Made by a program: the position numbers and the translations under genes. Positions 1-12,017 of a stretch of DNA of 64,000 nt are shown here, in pieces. The notes below the pieces were generated by a model that was given only the letters and a program-made list of their open reading frames with translations, was not told the origin of the DNA and searched no databases. How positions within the stretch are numbered: position 1 is the first letter of the stretch; the number at the start of each line of letters is the position of its first letter. The DNA is taken from contig CM056586.1 of NCBI GenBank assembly GCA_029721435.1, positions 69,031,679 through 69,095,678 on the forward strand, read 5' to 3'. Origin of the DNA: Gymnothorax reevesii (taxonomy: Eukaryota > Chordata > Actinopteri > Anguilliformes > Muraenidae).

Positions 1-1149
1 TGACGTCTCTGGGCTCCAGACTTCGGCAGTCATGGTCTGCGAAGAATGTACAACCTAGTATTAAATATGACAATTTTATCATTACATTCATTTGTCCAAT
101 TCCTTTCAAGCCCCAAACATTGAGGGATTATTAATTCCTACACTTTTCATGTAATATTTTAACTAAAGTAAAGCTGAAAGTCTACATTTCAAGCACATTT
201 TGACTGTTTCATGTCAAATCCATGCGATTGTATTCAGAGCCAAAATGGTGAAAATTGTGTCACTACTGAAATAATTTAGGACCTGACTGTACATTACTCT
301 ATGTTTGTAAATTTGTGCATGAATTTAGAAAAGAAAATTATTAATTGTAGCGGTGTGAAATCTACAAAATAAAAAGATTTTCATGGCGGTTTAACTCTAT
401 GCAGAGGTTTTCTCCCAGGAATTCTGGGGGCGTGGCATCATTCACCTGTTCAAAGGCAACATCTCCATGGCAGCCTGTTCTCACCCTCAATGCAACTTCA
501 GCAAAATGCCACTGCGTCATCGCGATTCAAATTATTAACTATAAATAACTATATTAACAGACATTTATTCTTATTTCATGACAACAGCAAATAGCTTTAA
601 TAATTTTCAGCATTTTTGGCCTTTTTTTTGTGATAAACCAAAATTACAAGTAACGGAAAATCTATAAATGGCCCTCGCGTGAATTCCAAGGAAGGAAAGT
701 GAATGAGTTCTTCAGGGAAGTAATCATTCACTTTACTTTCTTCAATGTGAAGTGAGATAATAGATCCCATAAATCTTCAACAAAATATTAGAAGTAATTA
801 TAATAATGAGCAGACCAACATAAAAATAATACGAGCTGGATCTCAAGCGCTGACAGAATGAGATCGCAGCAGCCCTTTTTAATTCAGCTGTCATTTCAAA
901 TTGATAATTGTAGCTTCCCTCATCCCATCGCTAATTGATGGTTAGCAAAGTACAATATACACCAATTGCTTGCTGCCTTAGCTGTCAGATACGACAGAAG
1001 CGCCAAGTTCCTTAACACTGGAAATATCAACCAGTCACATACGCTTCCACTTCGTTATAAATATCCATGTGAGTTTTCCAGTGAATAAGTGATAATTAAT
1101 GATGATTTCTAAAGAAATTGAACAAACACCCAAATAAATTCATTAATAA

Positions 1150-1180
<31 letters not shown>

Positions 1181-2400
1181 ACGCGTGAAGTTCGGCGACC
1201 GCGTGTTGCCATTGGGCCCTGCAGGAATTTCCCTTCTCACAGTCAGAGGGTTCAGCCATGGGAAAGAACTTGGCACACTAATCCCTTCAAAGCAACCAAC
1301 CTCTAATTCAAAATCTGCAGCTGCAAACACTTCAGAGGGCTGCGATTGTTTCACCAGGAAAGCCAGATAAAGATCTGAGTTGGTATTTAAAACTCGTATT
1401 GTCGAAATACAATTGAACGTACCCGTTGCTATCAGAGTTCGTTTTCTTCATCTTTGATTTTTTTTTTTTTTTTTGGTTCGTTCTCCGGAAGAATAGTTTG
1501 GAATTTCATCACGTAGATTACACCTTGTTTAATGTGCTGATATAAATGTGATATAGCGTGCTTATATGTCTGACCAAAACTCGCCTGTTCGACCTGCAGC
1601 ACGTGAGATTCAGCTGTCCCGAGGGCGGTGAATAAGTGGGCATATATGGTGACAACATATGGTGACACTGCCGTCAAGGTTGATTCGGCCATTTACTGTC
1701 GAAAACCTTTTCTTCAAATGTCATTTTTCACAGGTCGGCCCCTCTTTGAACGTGCAAGAAAGAGGACTCGTGTTATCTTTTCCGAGAGCTGTTTATGATA
1801 TTACTAATCGGAAAATAATATTTTTTTCAGAGCATTGACCAAAGATAAAGTCCAGTCTGGACACAGAGTGGATAATATATCGATTTTCAATTTGTAGCCT
1901 AATTTAAGCTAAATTACATTAATTTAAGACCTGATTTACAAGCGATTGGTTCACGTGGTTGTAACAAACGGGGTAGTAAAGAGCCCATCGATCAGAGGTA
2001 GGCGATAATTAAATATCTCCCTCGACTGCAAGACTTAACTACAAGGAAAAGAGGGCTTTTCACTGTTGGCTCCAAAATGCATTTAGCCTATCCCTAAGAA
2101 GATGCCATTTCGATAAAACGGGTAAATCGTATTTTATTTTCTCTACAGCCTATTTAGGACAAATATAGCCAACGCGAATTCTCACGAAGTAATACAAAGC
2201 AGTTCAAAATGGTGAACTAATTATCGAACCGCTTGGTGCTCCACCGACGAGGCAGACCGCTTATATATTTAAATTTTCAAGTACCACAAGCACTCGAACT
2301 TAAATATCTGCAGAGATAACAATGCCACACAGTCGCTAAGGCTCTCAAACAAACCCTACAGCAAATGAGCAGAGCATCCAATGCCAGGGTCCCCAGGCGG
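1..2400. other. sp5 upstream intergenic region, no gene recognised
   Basis: No coding exon with conserved protein content was found here on either strand. The stretch is AT-rich, with a short AAAT microsatellite and a poly-T run near 1459-1474. About 830-1000 looks less repetitive than its surroundings and carries several homeodomain-type cores (AATTGATAATTG, CTAATTGATGG), so it could be a conserved enhancer of the downstream sp5 gene. That is inference from motif texture only. Confidence 0.5.
1148..1181. repeat. (AAAT)n microsatellite
   Basis: About eight uninterrupted AAAT units are directly visible. This is a simple sequence repeat in intergenic DNA. Confidence 0.9.
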
Positions 2401-2408
2401 CATGGGGG

Positions 2409-2636
2409 CCTTTGATCAAGAAAATCCAATTATTTGTGTATATACATTTCCCACATAGTGAATACTTCATTAATTGTCCCGCCTTTATCTCCTCCCTTCC
2501 CAACCCCCTAATAATCAGTTCCTTTATCCAGACCAACAAGCTCACCATATAGGAGCTTTGTGGATTCAAAGGATTTGCTTTCCCTTCTCAAAGCGCCGCT
2601 ATTCTTTGATGATTGGACAGCAGCAAACTTCAAAGC
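2409..2636 (+). promoter_or_regulatory. Cluster of TCF/LEF-type motifs in the sp5 proximal promoter
   Basis: Five CTTTG/CAAAG cores lie within about 230 bp. They include CTTTGATCAAG at 2410-2420, TTCAAAG near 2565-2571, TCAAAG at 2588-2593, CTTTGATG at 2604-2611 and TTCAAAGC near 2629-2636. The first and fourth match the TCF/LEF consensus CTTTGAT. An inverted CCAAT box (ATTGG, 2612-2616) sits beside them. The cluster ends about 210 bp before the sp5 start codon. Sp5 is a known direct Wnt/beta-catenin target in vertebrates, so the cluster is a plausible Wnt-response element; no expression evidence is available from sequence. Confidence 0.55.
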
Positions 2637-2848
2637 AATAAATCTTATTTCTGACTGGCTGGCGGCCCAGCAAAGTCCTTATCAAATTCTAAGAAGTGAT
2701 CCCTCACTCCTCAGATAGTCCAAGGATATCTGCGGGAGAAGCTCCGTGGAAGTGAGCGACAACTACATGAAGCCACATCGAGTTCTTTTACGTTTCACCG
2801 AAATTGTTTCCGTCATTTGTCTAAAAGCGAAACACACGGGAGTTTGCC

Positions 2849-4416
2849 ATGGCAGCAGTTGCTGTACTGAGGAATGACACACTACAGGTTTTTTTCCAGG
2901 TTTGTACACTCTTTTTCCAAAGAATATATCCAGAATTTTCTATCCACTGATATATAATTAGCCTATTTAGCAAATATATTTAAGAAAACTGAAAGTGGCT
3001 GGTGAGTTTTTTTTTGTCTTGTTTTGTTTTAAATAATTGATCTGCATTCCAATTGGACTGTACATTATGCCTTAGCTCAAATGAATGAATGCATCTAAAT
3101 TAAATATTTTGTACTTATTTTAACTGATTGTGCGCTCTGTTTCCCCAAAAATATTTAATTAGACTAATTTCGGACATTCTTTAGCGCATTAATTATGGCA
3201 ATTCTTGAAAGAGATAAATTCATTCGTACACCACTGGTTGTTCGTTCTGGTCAACACTCGCAATGCTAAATAAAAAATGTTAATTCCACAGGATCGAACT
3301 CCAAATTCCTCACCGGATACAAAAGATTCTCCTTTGGCGCTTCTAACGGCCACCTGCAACAGGATTGGACATCGCCAGGGGTCAAATCCTACTGATTTTA
3401 TGCCGGTGGCATACGATACCACCCTGTATTCTCCTTCACGAATATTTCACCCATGGAGAAACGAAGGAAACCCACAGGGCGCCCTATCGGCCAATTCCTC
3501 TTTGCCACTGTCCCCAAAATCGCAGCTATCTGCTCACATCCCGTCCTCTTTTAGTTCTCGCCACGAACTCCCTCTTACCCCACCGGCGGACGCTTCGTAC
3601 CCGTACGACTACTCGCAAGTAAAAATGCTGCCATGCTCGATGCAATCATTACAATCCAGCAGCCCTCCCACATATGTCCCCGCTGTTGCATATGCAACGC
3701 CAGCAACAATAGCGCCTGCAATGCCAACTTTTGTTCCCGAGCACTCAAGCCTTATCCATCAGCAACAAAGACAGTTATGTCAAAATCCAGGAGAGAATAT
3801 TCCATGGTGGAGCCTTCAACAAATTAATCCAAGCCATCATCCGTCGTCGTTTGCTTCTCATAGGTTTCCTCACCAGAGGAGCATAGTCATGGGACACTCG
3901 GAATTTGCGCAATATCAGACTCAAATAGCTGCTCTCCTCGACACGAAGTCTCCGCTTGCTTCTGCCCGAAGATGTCGGAGGTGTCGGTGCCCGAACTGCC
4001 AATCTTCCAGCTCTAATGACGACCCAGGAAAAAAGAAACAACACGTCTGTCACATTCCTGGGTGTGGAAAAGTTTATGGGAAAACCTCGCATCTCAAAGC
4101 ACATTTAAGGTGGCATTCAGGGGAAAGACCGTTCGTATGTAACTGGCTGTTTTGTGGCAAGAGCTTCACTAGATCTGACGAGCTCCAAAGACATCTTAGG
4201 ACTCATACAGGAGAAAAGCGTTTTGTTTGCTCGGAGTGCCGCAAGAGGTTCATGAGAAGCGATCATCTGGCAAAACATGTGAAAACTCATCAGAATAAAA
4301 AGTGCAAACCGCATGAGAAGAGAATGGATCACGCCGAGAGAGTATATGACAAATATTTAGTTGACACTACGACCTTCAGTGCGATTACCCTCCGCGAAAC
4401 GGATTTGGTTCAATAA
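2849..4416 (+). CDS. sp5: Sp5 transcription factor (Sp/KLF family), two exons
   Basis: Exons are 2849-2899 and 3292-4416, phase 0, with a GT donor and a CACAG acceptor; the product is about 391 aa. The start codon has a strong Kozak context (GCCATGG). Exon 1 encodes the short [14 protein letters not shown] N-terminus typical of Sp5. Exon 2 opens with DRTPNSSPD and an Sp box (about residues 30-43). The buttonhead box is CRRCRCPNC at 245-253. Three C2H2 zinc fingers follow at about 270-350, with helix residues KTSHLKA, RSDELQR and RSDHLAK, the GC/GT-box recognition set of Sp/KLF proteins. Length is close to human SP5 (398 aa as I recall it). The protein acts in the nucleus, mediating and tempering Wnt/beta-catenin output in mesoderm and neural patterning. 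Sp8/Sp9 are less likely because of the short exon 1. Fish carry more than one sp5 copy (sp5a, sp5l), and I cannot say which this is. Confidence 0.95.
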
Positions 4417-4482
4417 GCCATTGTGTTCATTCAGGAGCAGAATTGCAAAATCACATTTATTTTCAAGAGCTCCCAACGACTG

Positions 4483-4488
4483 AATAAA
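4483..4488 (+). terminator. Candidate polyadenylation signal of sp5
   Basis: AATAAA lies 67 bp after the sp5 stop codon. This would give a very short 3' UTR, so a later signal may also be used. Confidence 0.4.
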
Positions 4489-4505
4489 ATCTTTTCTTAT
4501 TAATG

Positions 4506-5707
4506 TCCATATAGGTCCTTGCTTTTGTAAAGTGTACATATGATTTCAAGCGGCAAAAACTGTAGTCTTGGAATACCTTTAATGGGTTTCATTGTCCATT
4601 ATGTCCGGAAAAATATCTCCATGCAACGTGTCGCAGCATGTTTTTCAAAGTAAATTATTTTGTTGACTCACTGTAAAATATAGGATTTATCATTTTTTCA
4701 CCAGAAAAAAGGTGACATGATGATTCTGAGCTGTGACAAATGAACATATCACTTAGGCCTGTGATAAACGATCGGACTTGTCATTACAAAAGCGATCGAG
4801 ACAAAAATTGTCCTCGTGCGTTTTATCAGTTCTCTGCCTCTCATAAGTTTCGTTTGTATCTGTGTGCGCGTGGGGGAGGGGAGGGGATGCGCAGCCTACA
4901 ATCTATAATCGGCTTCATGTCGTAGGGGGTCGCATTGACGATGTTTAGCCCACTCGTGCATTATTATTCCAATATCATTCCGATAATGCAATATTCCGAA
5001 TTTGGTACAGGTCATGCAAACAACTTATTCATGTAGTGTATTCGGAATTTGGCCTGGTTCCAAATGCAGCTTTTTCTGATCCAGACATGTTGGATTACCC
5101 AGTGCCTTAGATAGAACTGAAAATGATGGGTGGGGGGGTAGAAGTGGAACATCCCTTTACAACAGTTATTAGGCTAGTCCTGACTTGTTCTCAATCATTT
5201 TTTTTAAATTAACAATGCATTCACTCCAAAAACACCCCACACTATCAGGTGTTGCAAGACAACAAGTAGGCTATTAACTTGGAATCACAATTTTGTGCAG
5301 TTCAATCAGACTTTTCAAAATTGCGCAAAGGAGTTTCTTAACCTCGATGGAAATGGTCATGAGGCCAAGGAAATGTGTAAAGGAATATATATAGAGACTC
5401 AGGAAAAGACAACTGTGGTGCTCAGAGAATCCAATGGCACTTACAATAGGCAACGTAATAATGGATCCCTCGCCCTTCATTCTTGTTTGTCTTTGTAAAG
5501 AAGAGAGAATTCATGCAGCACTTACAATGGCTGCCTCATTCCCAAGGAGTGCATATAGTGGAGTAATTTCCCAGGAATTTGGAACTTTCTAGTCAACAAG
5601 GAATAAAGGCAATGTGGTGTAAATAAAAATAAGCATTGCTATGAGCTTACATCTGTGCACTGGAATGTTGTCCTCAGCCATGGCATCAGCTTTCTTGAGT
5701 TTGATTT
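4506..5707. other. Intergenic, nothing recognised
   Basis: Between the sp5 3' end and the first large transposon there is no exon-like coding stretch and no clear repeat boundary. A short G-rich run lies near 4871-4887. Confidence 0.5.
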
Positions 5708-6755
5708 GGTTAACGCAGTGGTTCCCAAACTCGGTCCCGGAGTACCCTGGCCTATGCTGGTTTGCGTTCCAACAACTATGGCAATTAAATTACAACAAGC
5801 TATTCATTTTTCTCAACTTGGTGCTTTTTCATGTGGGATTGCATAAATTCTTCAATGTCTCGAATTAGAAATGGGCATTTACAACATGTACAATATGCCT
5901 GCTGTCACATAATGCTCATTGGGCTGCACTACAAACATATATTTACATTAAAGGATGCAAACCATCTGAAATTGAGACTGAGCTGAATCAATTGGCTGCC
6001 AGTAGGTGAAAATCCAGACACCTGGCCACCAATTAAAACCATTTGGTAGATAATTAACTATTTAAAGACAAAGTAAATGTTAATGAGGTAAACCTACAAG
6101 AAATATCATTGATGACAACAGAATTAGGAGCATATTAATCTCAGGCTTTTGTTACCTCTTTTTATGTAATTAATTAATGCAATATGCACACTATGAACTC
6201 TGGAATTACATCACTATAGTGGCATTGCAAAGCTATTTCATTCAAGTTATTGAATAAGAGGAGAATCCCTGTAAACATCAAAGCACATAATCAAGAAAAA
6301 TGAATAGCTTGTTAGAATTATTTCAATCCGGAGTGACCAATGGATGACAAAAAAATTACTTACTTACAGATTACTTAGAGTACAGATTGACTGATCTAAT
6401 AGCCTTGCAAAAAGTTTTGGCACTTGGATGCAATGGGGAGATCTTGTAATTGAGGAGCATCTGCCCTGAGCAGCAGCAGGATAAATCCTCCCATGGAGTC
6501 CAGGTACTGGAGGTGGTGGTGACTGATGACTCTGCTGACTGATAGGCTGATGAGGATGATGATGATGAAGCTGATGAATGTGCGAAGGCTGGGCGGTGAT
6601 GAGGAGGTGGAGGGTGTAAATAACAGCAACATAAACATACTAAAGGCAAAGAGGGAATCATATTTAAAAAGACAGCGATAAGATAATAGGCTTAGGATGT
6701 TCGTGTGTCACTGTTGTATTGGATAGATGTTATCAGCTTATAGGACAACTGATGT

Positions 6756-7737
6756 CTCAATTGACCTATGGCTAAGCCCCGCCCCCTCCACTGACTTAGA
6801 CAAACAATCAACATTTTAGAACAGGCGCTAATGGCTGGTATCACGGTTATTTTTCAGGATGCAATCAATGATTTTTGCCGATAGAAGGCTCAAATATCAT
6901 CAAGAAGTCAACAAAAAGGGTTACACTATGCATTGGAGGGATACATTAATGAATTTGAGCGGAGAAGGTCAACAAAAAGTTTAAATTAGAAGTTAAAGCT
7001 TTCAGGTCTCAGTGCAAACGCAATCAACCACATCTCGTTTTCGTTACACTCTCACACAACAAGATAGAGGATCGGCATTGTTCGTGCACAGTAGGGTAAT
7101 AAATTTAATTTATGTATTATTATTTCTACGTAATTTAAGAAATCTAACCTGATGTGACTGAACTCCTTCTAAGTAAACAAGGTGACATGGTGAACAATGG
7201 AGCCAGGAGCTCTCGTTATGCCAACGTCCGTCAGCACTGAATTTAGCCATACAGTTAACTAACTTTAGCTAACGTTAGCTAACTTAGCGATGTAAAAGAT
7301 AACTTTACATTAATCTCCAGCGAAGTAACAAGTTGTCGCCTTAAACACGATGTTGACTTAGCTTGGAACAAATGTAGACCTCCTTGTTGGCCTTTGTCAG
7401 CTACGTTAAGCTGATAGTGGGTCTTCCACAAAGCTTTATCCAGTAGGGACACTTCTCTCGATTATGATGTGGCTTTGGGAAGGGTATAAAATACACCCCA
7501 TCGCCGAGCCTCTCGGGATACCTCGTATCGGCGTTACATTTACCCTAAGCACAGCGTTTGACCTTTTTTTTTTAGCTTAGAAACATTTTCAAACCCCATA
7601 AATGCAAATGATTCGGCGTTTACTTAATGCATTTCAATAGAAGTTCAGGCTCAGAATGTTCGAGTATATGGGGAAAGAATATGTACTGTGATTGGCTCAT
7701 CGCATTTGAGGGCGGGGTTTAGCCATAGGTCAGTTGA
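6756..7737. mobile_element. Nested inverted-repeat element inside the hAT-like element
   Basis: TGACCTATGGCTAAGCCCCG near 6762-6781 recurs in inverted orientation at 7709-7737, each continuing into GCCC-rich sequence on the inner side. This delimits a ~1 kb insertion. Its interior is unrecognised and contains GCTAACGTTAGCTAAC-type runs near 7258-7290. No transposase is visible and the exact ends are approximate. Confidence 0.5.
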
Positions 7738-8394
7738 TGGCCCCAGACAATGGGCGCGTTCAGCTGATGCAGTCGACTTCAGATGGCTCAGTATTTCTGT
7801 TGGATTGTAGGTAAGTAGCAACGCATGATGGGAACTGGCTGTAAGCCATTGTGTTCGACTGACTCAGATGTCTGAGATGATCATGTACCCCTTTGAACTC
7901 CCGTGAGCTCAAGTCAGATATGGAGTCCAATGCTGCTCCACAAAAGCAACTGCAGCAGTCTGGCTGGCCTTGTGGGTTCACTCTCTGGTTATGGACTTGA
8001 ACTCGGAAAATCTTATTTTGAAATAAATTTTATCAATCATCCAAAGATGTTCACCGTTAAGATTTTCTGAGACATATACACTAATATTTAAATGTATCTT
8101 ATATTCACCTTTTCCAGAAGCATTCTGCTTAGCTGGTTGCGCTGTGTGAATTGCAACGACAGCTGGGAATGCAGTGTTACTTGCCATGATTAATGACATG
8201 TGACTAATTAAGCAACATACAATGTGGAAATTATCCGTCCCAATGACTGACGGCTGGACTCCGCCCTAGATGCCTGTGTCAGTTAGCCTGCTAATGTCTG
8301 TGGGCCCAGTCGGTGCAGCAAACGCGCCCAATGACTGTAAGAATTGTGAGAGAGCATGTGAGCAAAGTGAAAGGCAGATTGAACTGGAAGGGCA

Positions 8395-8770
8395 CTCAGT
8401 CGAGCGCATACCTCCGCCACACCATTCGCCAGTATCATCGGTTCTGGATCCACATGAATATTATTCAAATTATCCACAGCTATAATCAATTCTTCATTAG
8501 TGTAGATTCCATTTAATCCTGAAATTTTATGAAAAATTGTCCATTACATAAGGGACAATCATTCAATTCATGTACATTTTAACTTCTTCCGGATTAAGAA
8601 TCCAGAATATGTTCCGGTTCACTTCCAAAATTGAATCAATTCATTCATGGACTACCCCCTACCATACCAGCAAACTTCATGTCAATCCGTTCATAACTTT
8701 TAGAGTTATCCAGTTAATAGACAGACAAACATGGGTGAAAACATAACCTTGGCGGAGATAATGAGATTAC
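8395..8770. repeat. Interspersed repeat of the CATACCTCCGCCA family
   Basis: The left edge has the phrase CATACCTCCGCCA near 8407. The right edge has the complementary phrase TTGGCGGAGATAATG, preceded by text on reaching cataloguing phrases such as GACAGACAAACATGGGTGAA. From memory these bracket a repeat that is very common in fish genomes. No coding capacity is visible and the superfamily is uncertain. Confidence 0.45.
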
Positions 8771-8901
8771 ACTACAAGCCGAAGCGTGAAGAGGAAGTCT
8801 TCCTGACTTAACTTTCGCTGAAGCGTCATTGGATTGCACTTTTGGGTGGAACAAAACAACAGGGTACTCCAGGATGGAGTTTGGGAACTACTTGATTAAT
8901 G

Positions 8902-10489
8902 AGCTTTGGTGATCCAGGATTTCAATTTGTGTGGGAGTGGACACAGTGTTGTCTGGGAAACCTGCAAAAAAATTGTTCCTGAAAGGATGCATTAGAGCCT
9001 CTGTTTGGTGGAGACGTTTTAGTGTAATTTCATATTGGCATCATGTGTTTCCTACAGTATGGAAACAGCTGTTGGGTGGAGGTTTCCGGGTCATGGAGGA
9101 AGGGAAGATTGAGGAAGGGAGGGGAAGTGACATCATGTCCAGACTTGTGAAGAACTTCCTAAGACTGTTCCGACAAGAACAGGAGGATGGCAATCGTTAT
9201 TTGTGATAGTGTCTACCTGCACAAGCAAGTACCAGCGCGGCTCGCAAGCAGTCAGGAGCAGGCTATCCTGTCATTCCCCTTGCTGAGTTCAGAAACATTT
9301 TTTGAAGGGCTCCTTTAATCTGCAAAAAATTGTGGTATTTGATTTTCACTCAGTCTGGCCCACTTAAATGGCCGCGCATGCACAAAACGTGCCCTCGTCC
9401 GCTGTTTTCTTTCACATGCTAATAATTTAAACTATTAATTCAGAATTGCCTCACATAGCTATCTTACAAACAAATATCTGTCAACTGTTCAAACATCATT
9501 GGTTCACGTTTTAAATGACAAAAGTACGTAAATAAAAAGTTATTCACAATCTAACATTCAATGGGGCAAAATATCAGCAACAATCAATCGCTATACTTTG
9601 ATATTCCGCTGAATACTGGTGTTCTGGTGTTCTGTTCTAGAGTTTTGATTCTATACCAATAATTGGGCATGTGAGTAAATCATCCTGAAAGAAATACAAG
9701 TAAATGTATCATGGTAATTGGGTCGTTTTTCATTTTTTAAAATCATGTCATTAACTGTGCACTCTCAGAAGTTCAACAGTTTCCAGATTTCATCCCTGGC
9801 TTATTCAATTGTTGTGGATAGATACCTAGCCTATATCATTTCCTTCTTGGCTTTCTTTCCAAATCTGAGCCTGTAGAACAAAAAATACAACTCCAATGGA
9901 GACAAGAAGTCTAAAAGTAGTGGTGAAGTTGGATGCATATTTCTATTTCAATTTAGTTTGAAGTTAAAATCTCTTGCTGGACTGAAATTCCATCTACTCC
10001 TGCTGAAATGCAACCCGTTCAAAAGCTAACAGTTCTGCATTTTGAAACTGGTTGTCTCCTGATCACATTGATAGAGATTCCCCACTAGTTATTTTAATGG
10101 TGTTCTGAAATTGTAAGACAAGTTACAAAACAGACATTTCTGCATTTTATTGATACAGCCAATACATGCCAAAAGGCTTCCACATGCTAGCTTCATTATT
10201 CAACATGTTCACAATGTATATAGTTCTAACATGAGAAAGAATTGTTCTTTTGATAATGAGTTATATCTGAGCCAAGAACCAGAGTGGGGGAGAAAAATTT
10301 CACATCCAGCCCTGCCACGTAGCAAAAACATTGCTGGGGGGTTTTGACAAACAACAAACCACGGAGCTAACATGCAGCGGAGCAGAAACAAACCATACAC
10401 ACTTCTGGGGTAATCCGGGGGTGTGTAATTGGTAAATTCGCTGGCTGCCGGGGTTTACGGAACACCCGTGAGAAGCAATAAAAATAGGT
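8902..10489. other. Intergenic, nothing recognised
   Basis: No coding exon with recognisable protein content and no delimited repeat was seen. A 91-codon open frame at 8931-9206 has no recognisable motif and no splice context and is probably chance. Confidence 0.45.
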
Positions 10490-11112
10490 CATGTGATCCA
10501 ATGAGTCCAGATTTACCCTGTTCCAGAGTGATGGGCACGTCAGGGTAAGAAAGGAAGCCCATGAAGTGATACATCCATCATGCATAGTGCCCCACTGTAC
10601 AGGCCTCTGGAGGCAGTGTTATGATCTGGGGATTCTTCAGTTGGTCAGGTCTGGGCTCAGCACTGTTCTGAAGCTATAAAATGAATTCACCTGAATATAC
10701 TGAATAGCCAGTAACCCATCAATTGACTTTTTCATCGCTGATGCATGCTTGCAGGCATATACCAGGATGACAAAGCCAAGGTTCATCGGGCTCGAATTGT
10801 GGAAGAGTGGTTCATCGAGCATGAAGAGTCATGTTCTCGCGCGAATTGGCCACCTCAAAATCTGGACCTTAGCCAATTGAAAGTTTGTGGGGGATGTGCT
10901 GATGAAGGCCTCACGAAGTGCTTTGACTCATTCATCATAAATACAATACCTTGGCCAAAATTTAATGCAAATCAGGTCAGAAAAACATGTTGTGAGGCTG
11001 TGTAAGACTGTCGAAGCAATACCACAAAGAACGTGCATCGTGACCAAAGATAAAGGTGACTCAACAAAATATTACAGTGTGCAACTTTTTTTTTGGACAG
11101 GCAGTGTACTTG
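10490..11112 (+). pseudogene. Decayed Tc1-like transposase, C-terminal half and 3' end
   Basis: Read across several frames, the stretch gives Tc1 transposase landmarks in order: an (S)NESRFTLFQSDG-like block near 10500-10540, a GGSVMIWG-like block near 10610-10635, then DDKAKVHRARIVEEWF (10766 onward) and NWPPQNLDL (10838 onward). It ends in a poly-T tract and GGACAGGCAGTGTA. Stops and frameshifts interrupt it. The N-terminal half and left inverted repeat were not found, so this is a 5'-truncated fossil. Confidence 0.75.
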
Positions 11113-12017
11113 ATGGTTGTTTTCTTGCAGCCACTACTGCCAGGAATTTACTGTAATTTTAACAGGGCTGCACACACTGCACTGCAATATAATATGATAC
11201 TGAACAGGGAAATAGTAGGATAATTTTCATTTTTAAATAGCAATTTAAAAGGGTTTGTTTAAGAAATTCAATAGAGATCAGAAGTGACACAGCCCTTCAC
11301 ATACCAAGGGAAGTAGTATGAAGGCACCCAGCAGTAAATGTGTGAGCACTTTGTAATAATTCAATAATAAACTTGAAAGAATAAGTAGACTTTATATAGT
11401 CATTCCTAAAAGCTAAATTGTGAAAAATAAGTAATTACAAAATAATCTCATAGTGATTTAGTTAGTGATCATCATTGCTGAAAAGTGCCAATTCATGACT
11501 CATCACCGCTGAAATTACATTAATGAATACAGATTTGCTACACATCTTAGTAGCAGTCAAGTACTGGAACAAATCGGTTTTTAGTGGATAATATATTGTA
11601 ATCATGAGCTGTGATTCAGTAGAACATGTCAACCAGGGCCTAGAGAGAGGAATGGAAAAACAGCATTTCATCACAGAAAGATTGATGAGAAGAAATACAT
11701 GAAAATGGAAAATGGAAGGAAAATAAATGTGTTTGTATGTGTAGGAGGAAGGGAATTAATTTAATTAATTTAACTTCATGTTTCATGATTGTACATTAAT
11801 TACTTGGTACAAATGTGATTTGTAACATTGTATTAATTTTTACATTTCAAATTGTGATTATATGTAATTGTAAATTGTTGTAAAATGATTGTGAATACAG
11901 TTTTATTTTATTCGCCCATGTTTTTACGTATTCTTCCTTAGACAAAGCATTAAAATCGAAACCTCTGTCCTCATAGTCATAGATATGAGGACGCTGTCGG
12001 ACCCAACAGCAAGGGTC

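Larger units (their letters stand above)
5716..8893. mobile_element. hAT-like DNA transposon, composite, ~3.2 kb
   Basis: The left end reads CAGTGGTTCCCAAACTCGG. The right end, read on the minus strand, gives AAGTAGTTCCCAAACTCC. Terminal inverted repeats extend about 35 bp (to GGAGTACCCTG) with a few mismatches. Flanks GGTTAACG (5708-5715) and GATTAATG (8894-8901) match at 6 of 8 positions, as expected for an old hAT 8-bp target duplication. I see no hAT transposase. The interior has taken in other repeats (6756-7737 and 8395-8770), so the element is non-autonomous and old. Confidence 0.65.

Noticed and set aside
1432..1692. 86-codon minus-strand open frame
   Set aside because: No recognisable motif, no splice context, ends in a poly-T derived Lys-rich tail; most likely chance.
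3775..4104. 109-codon minus-strand open frame over sp5 exon 2
   Set aside because: It is the antisense shadow of the sp5 coding exon.
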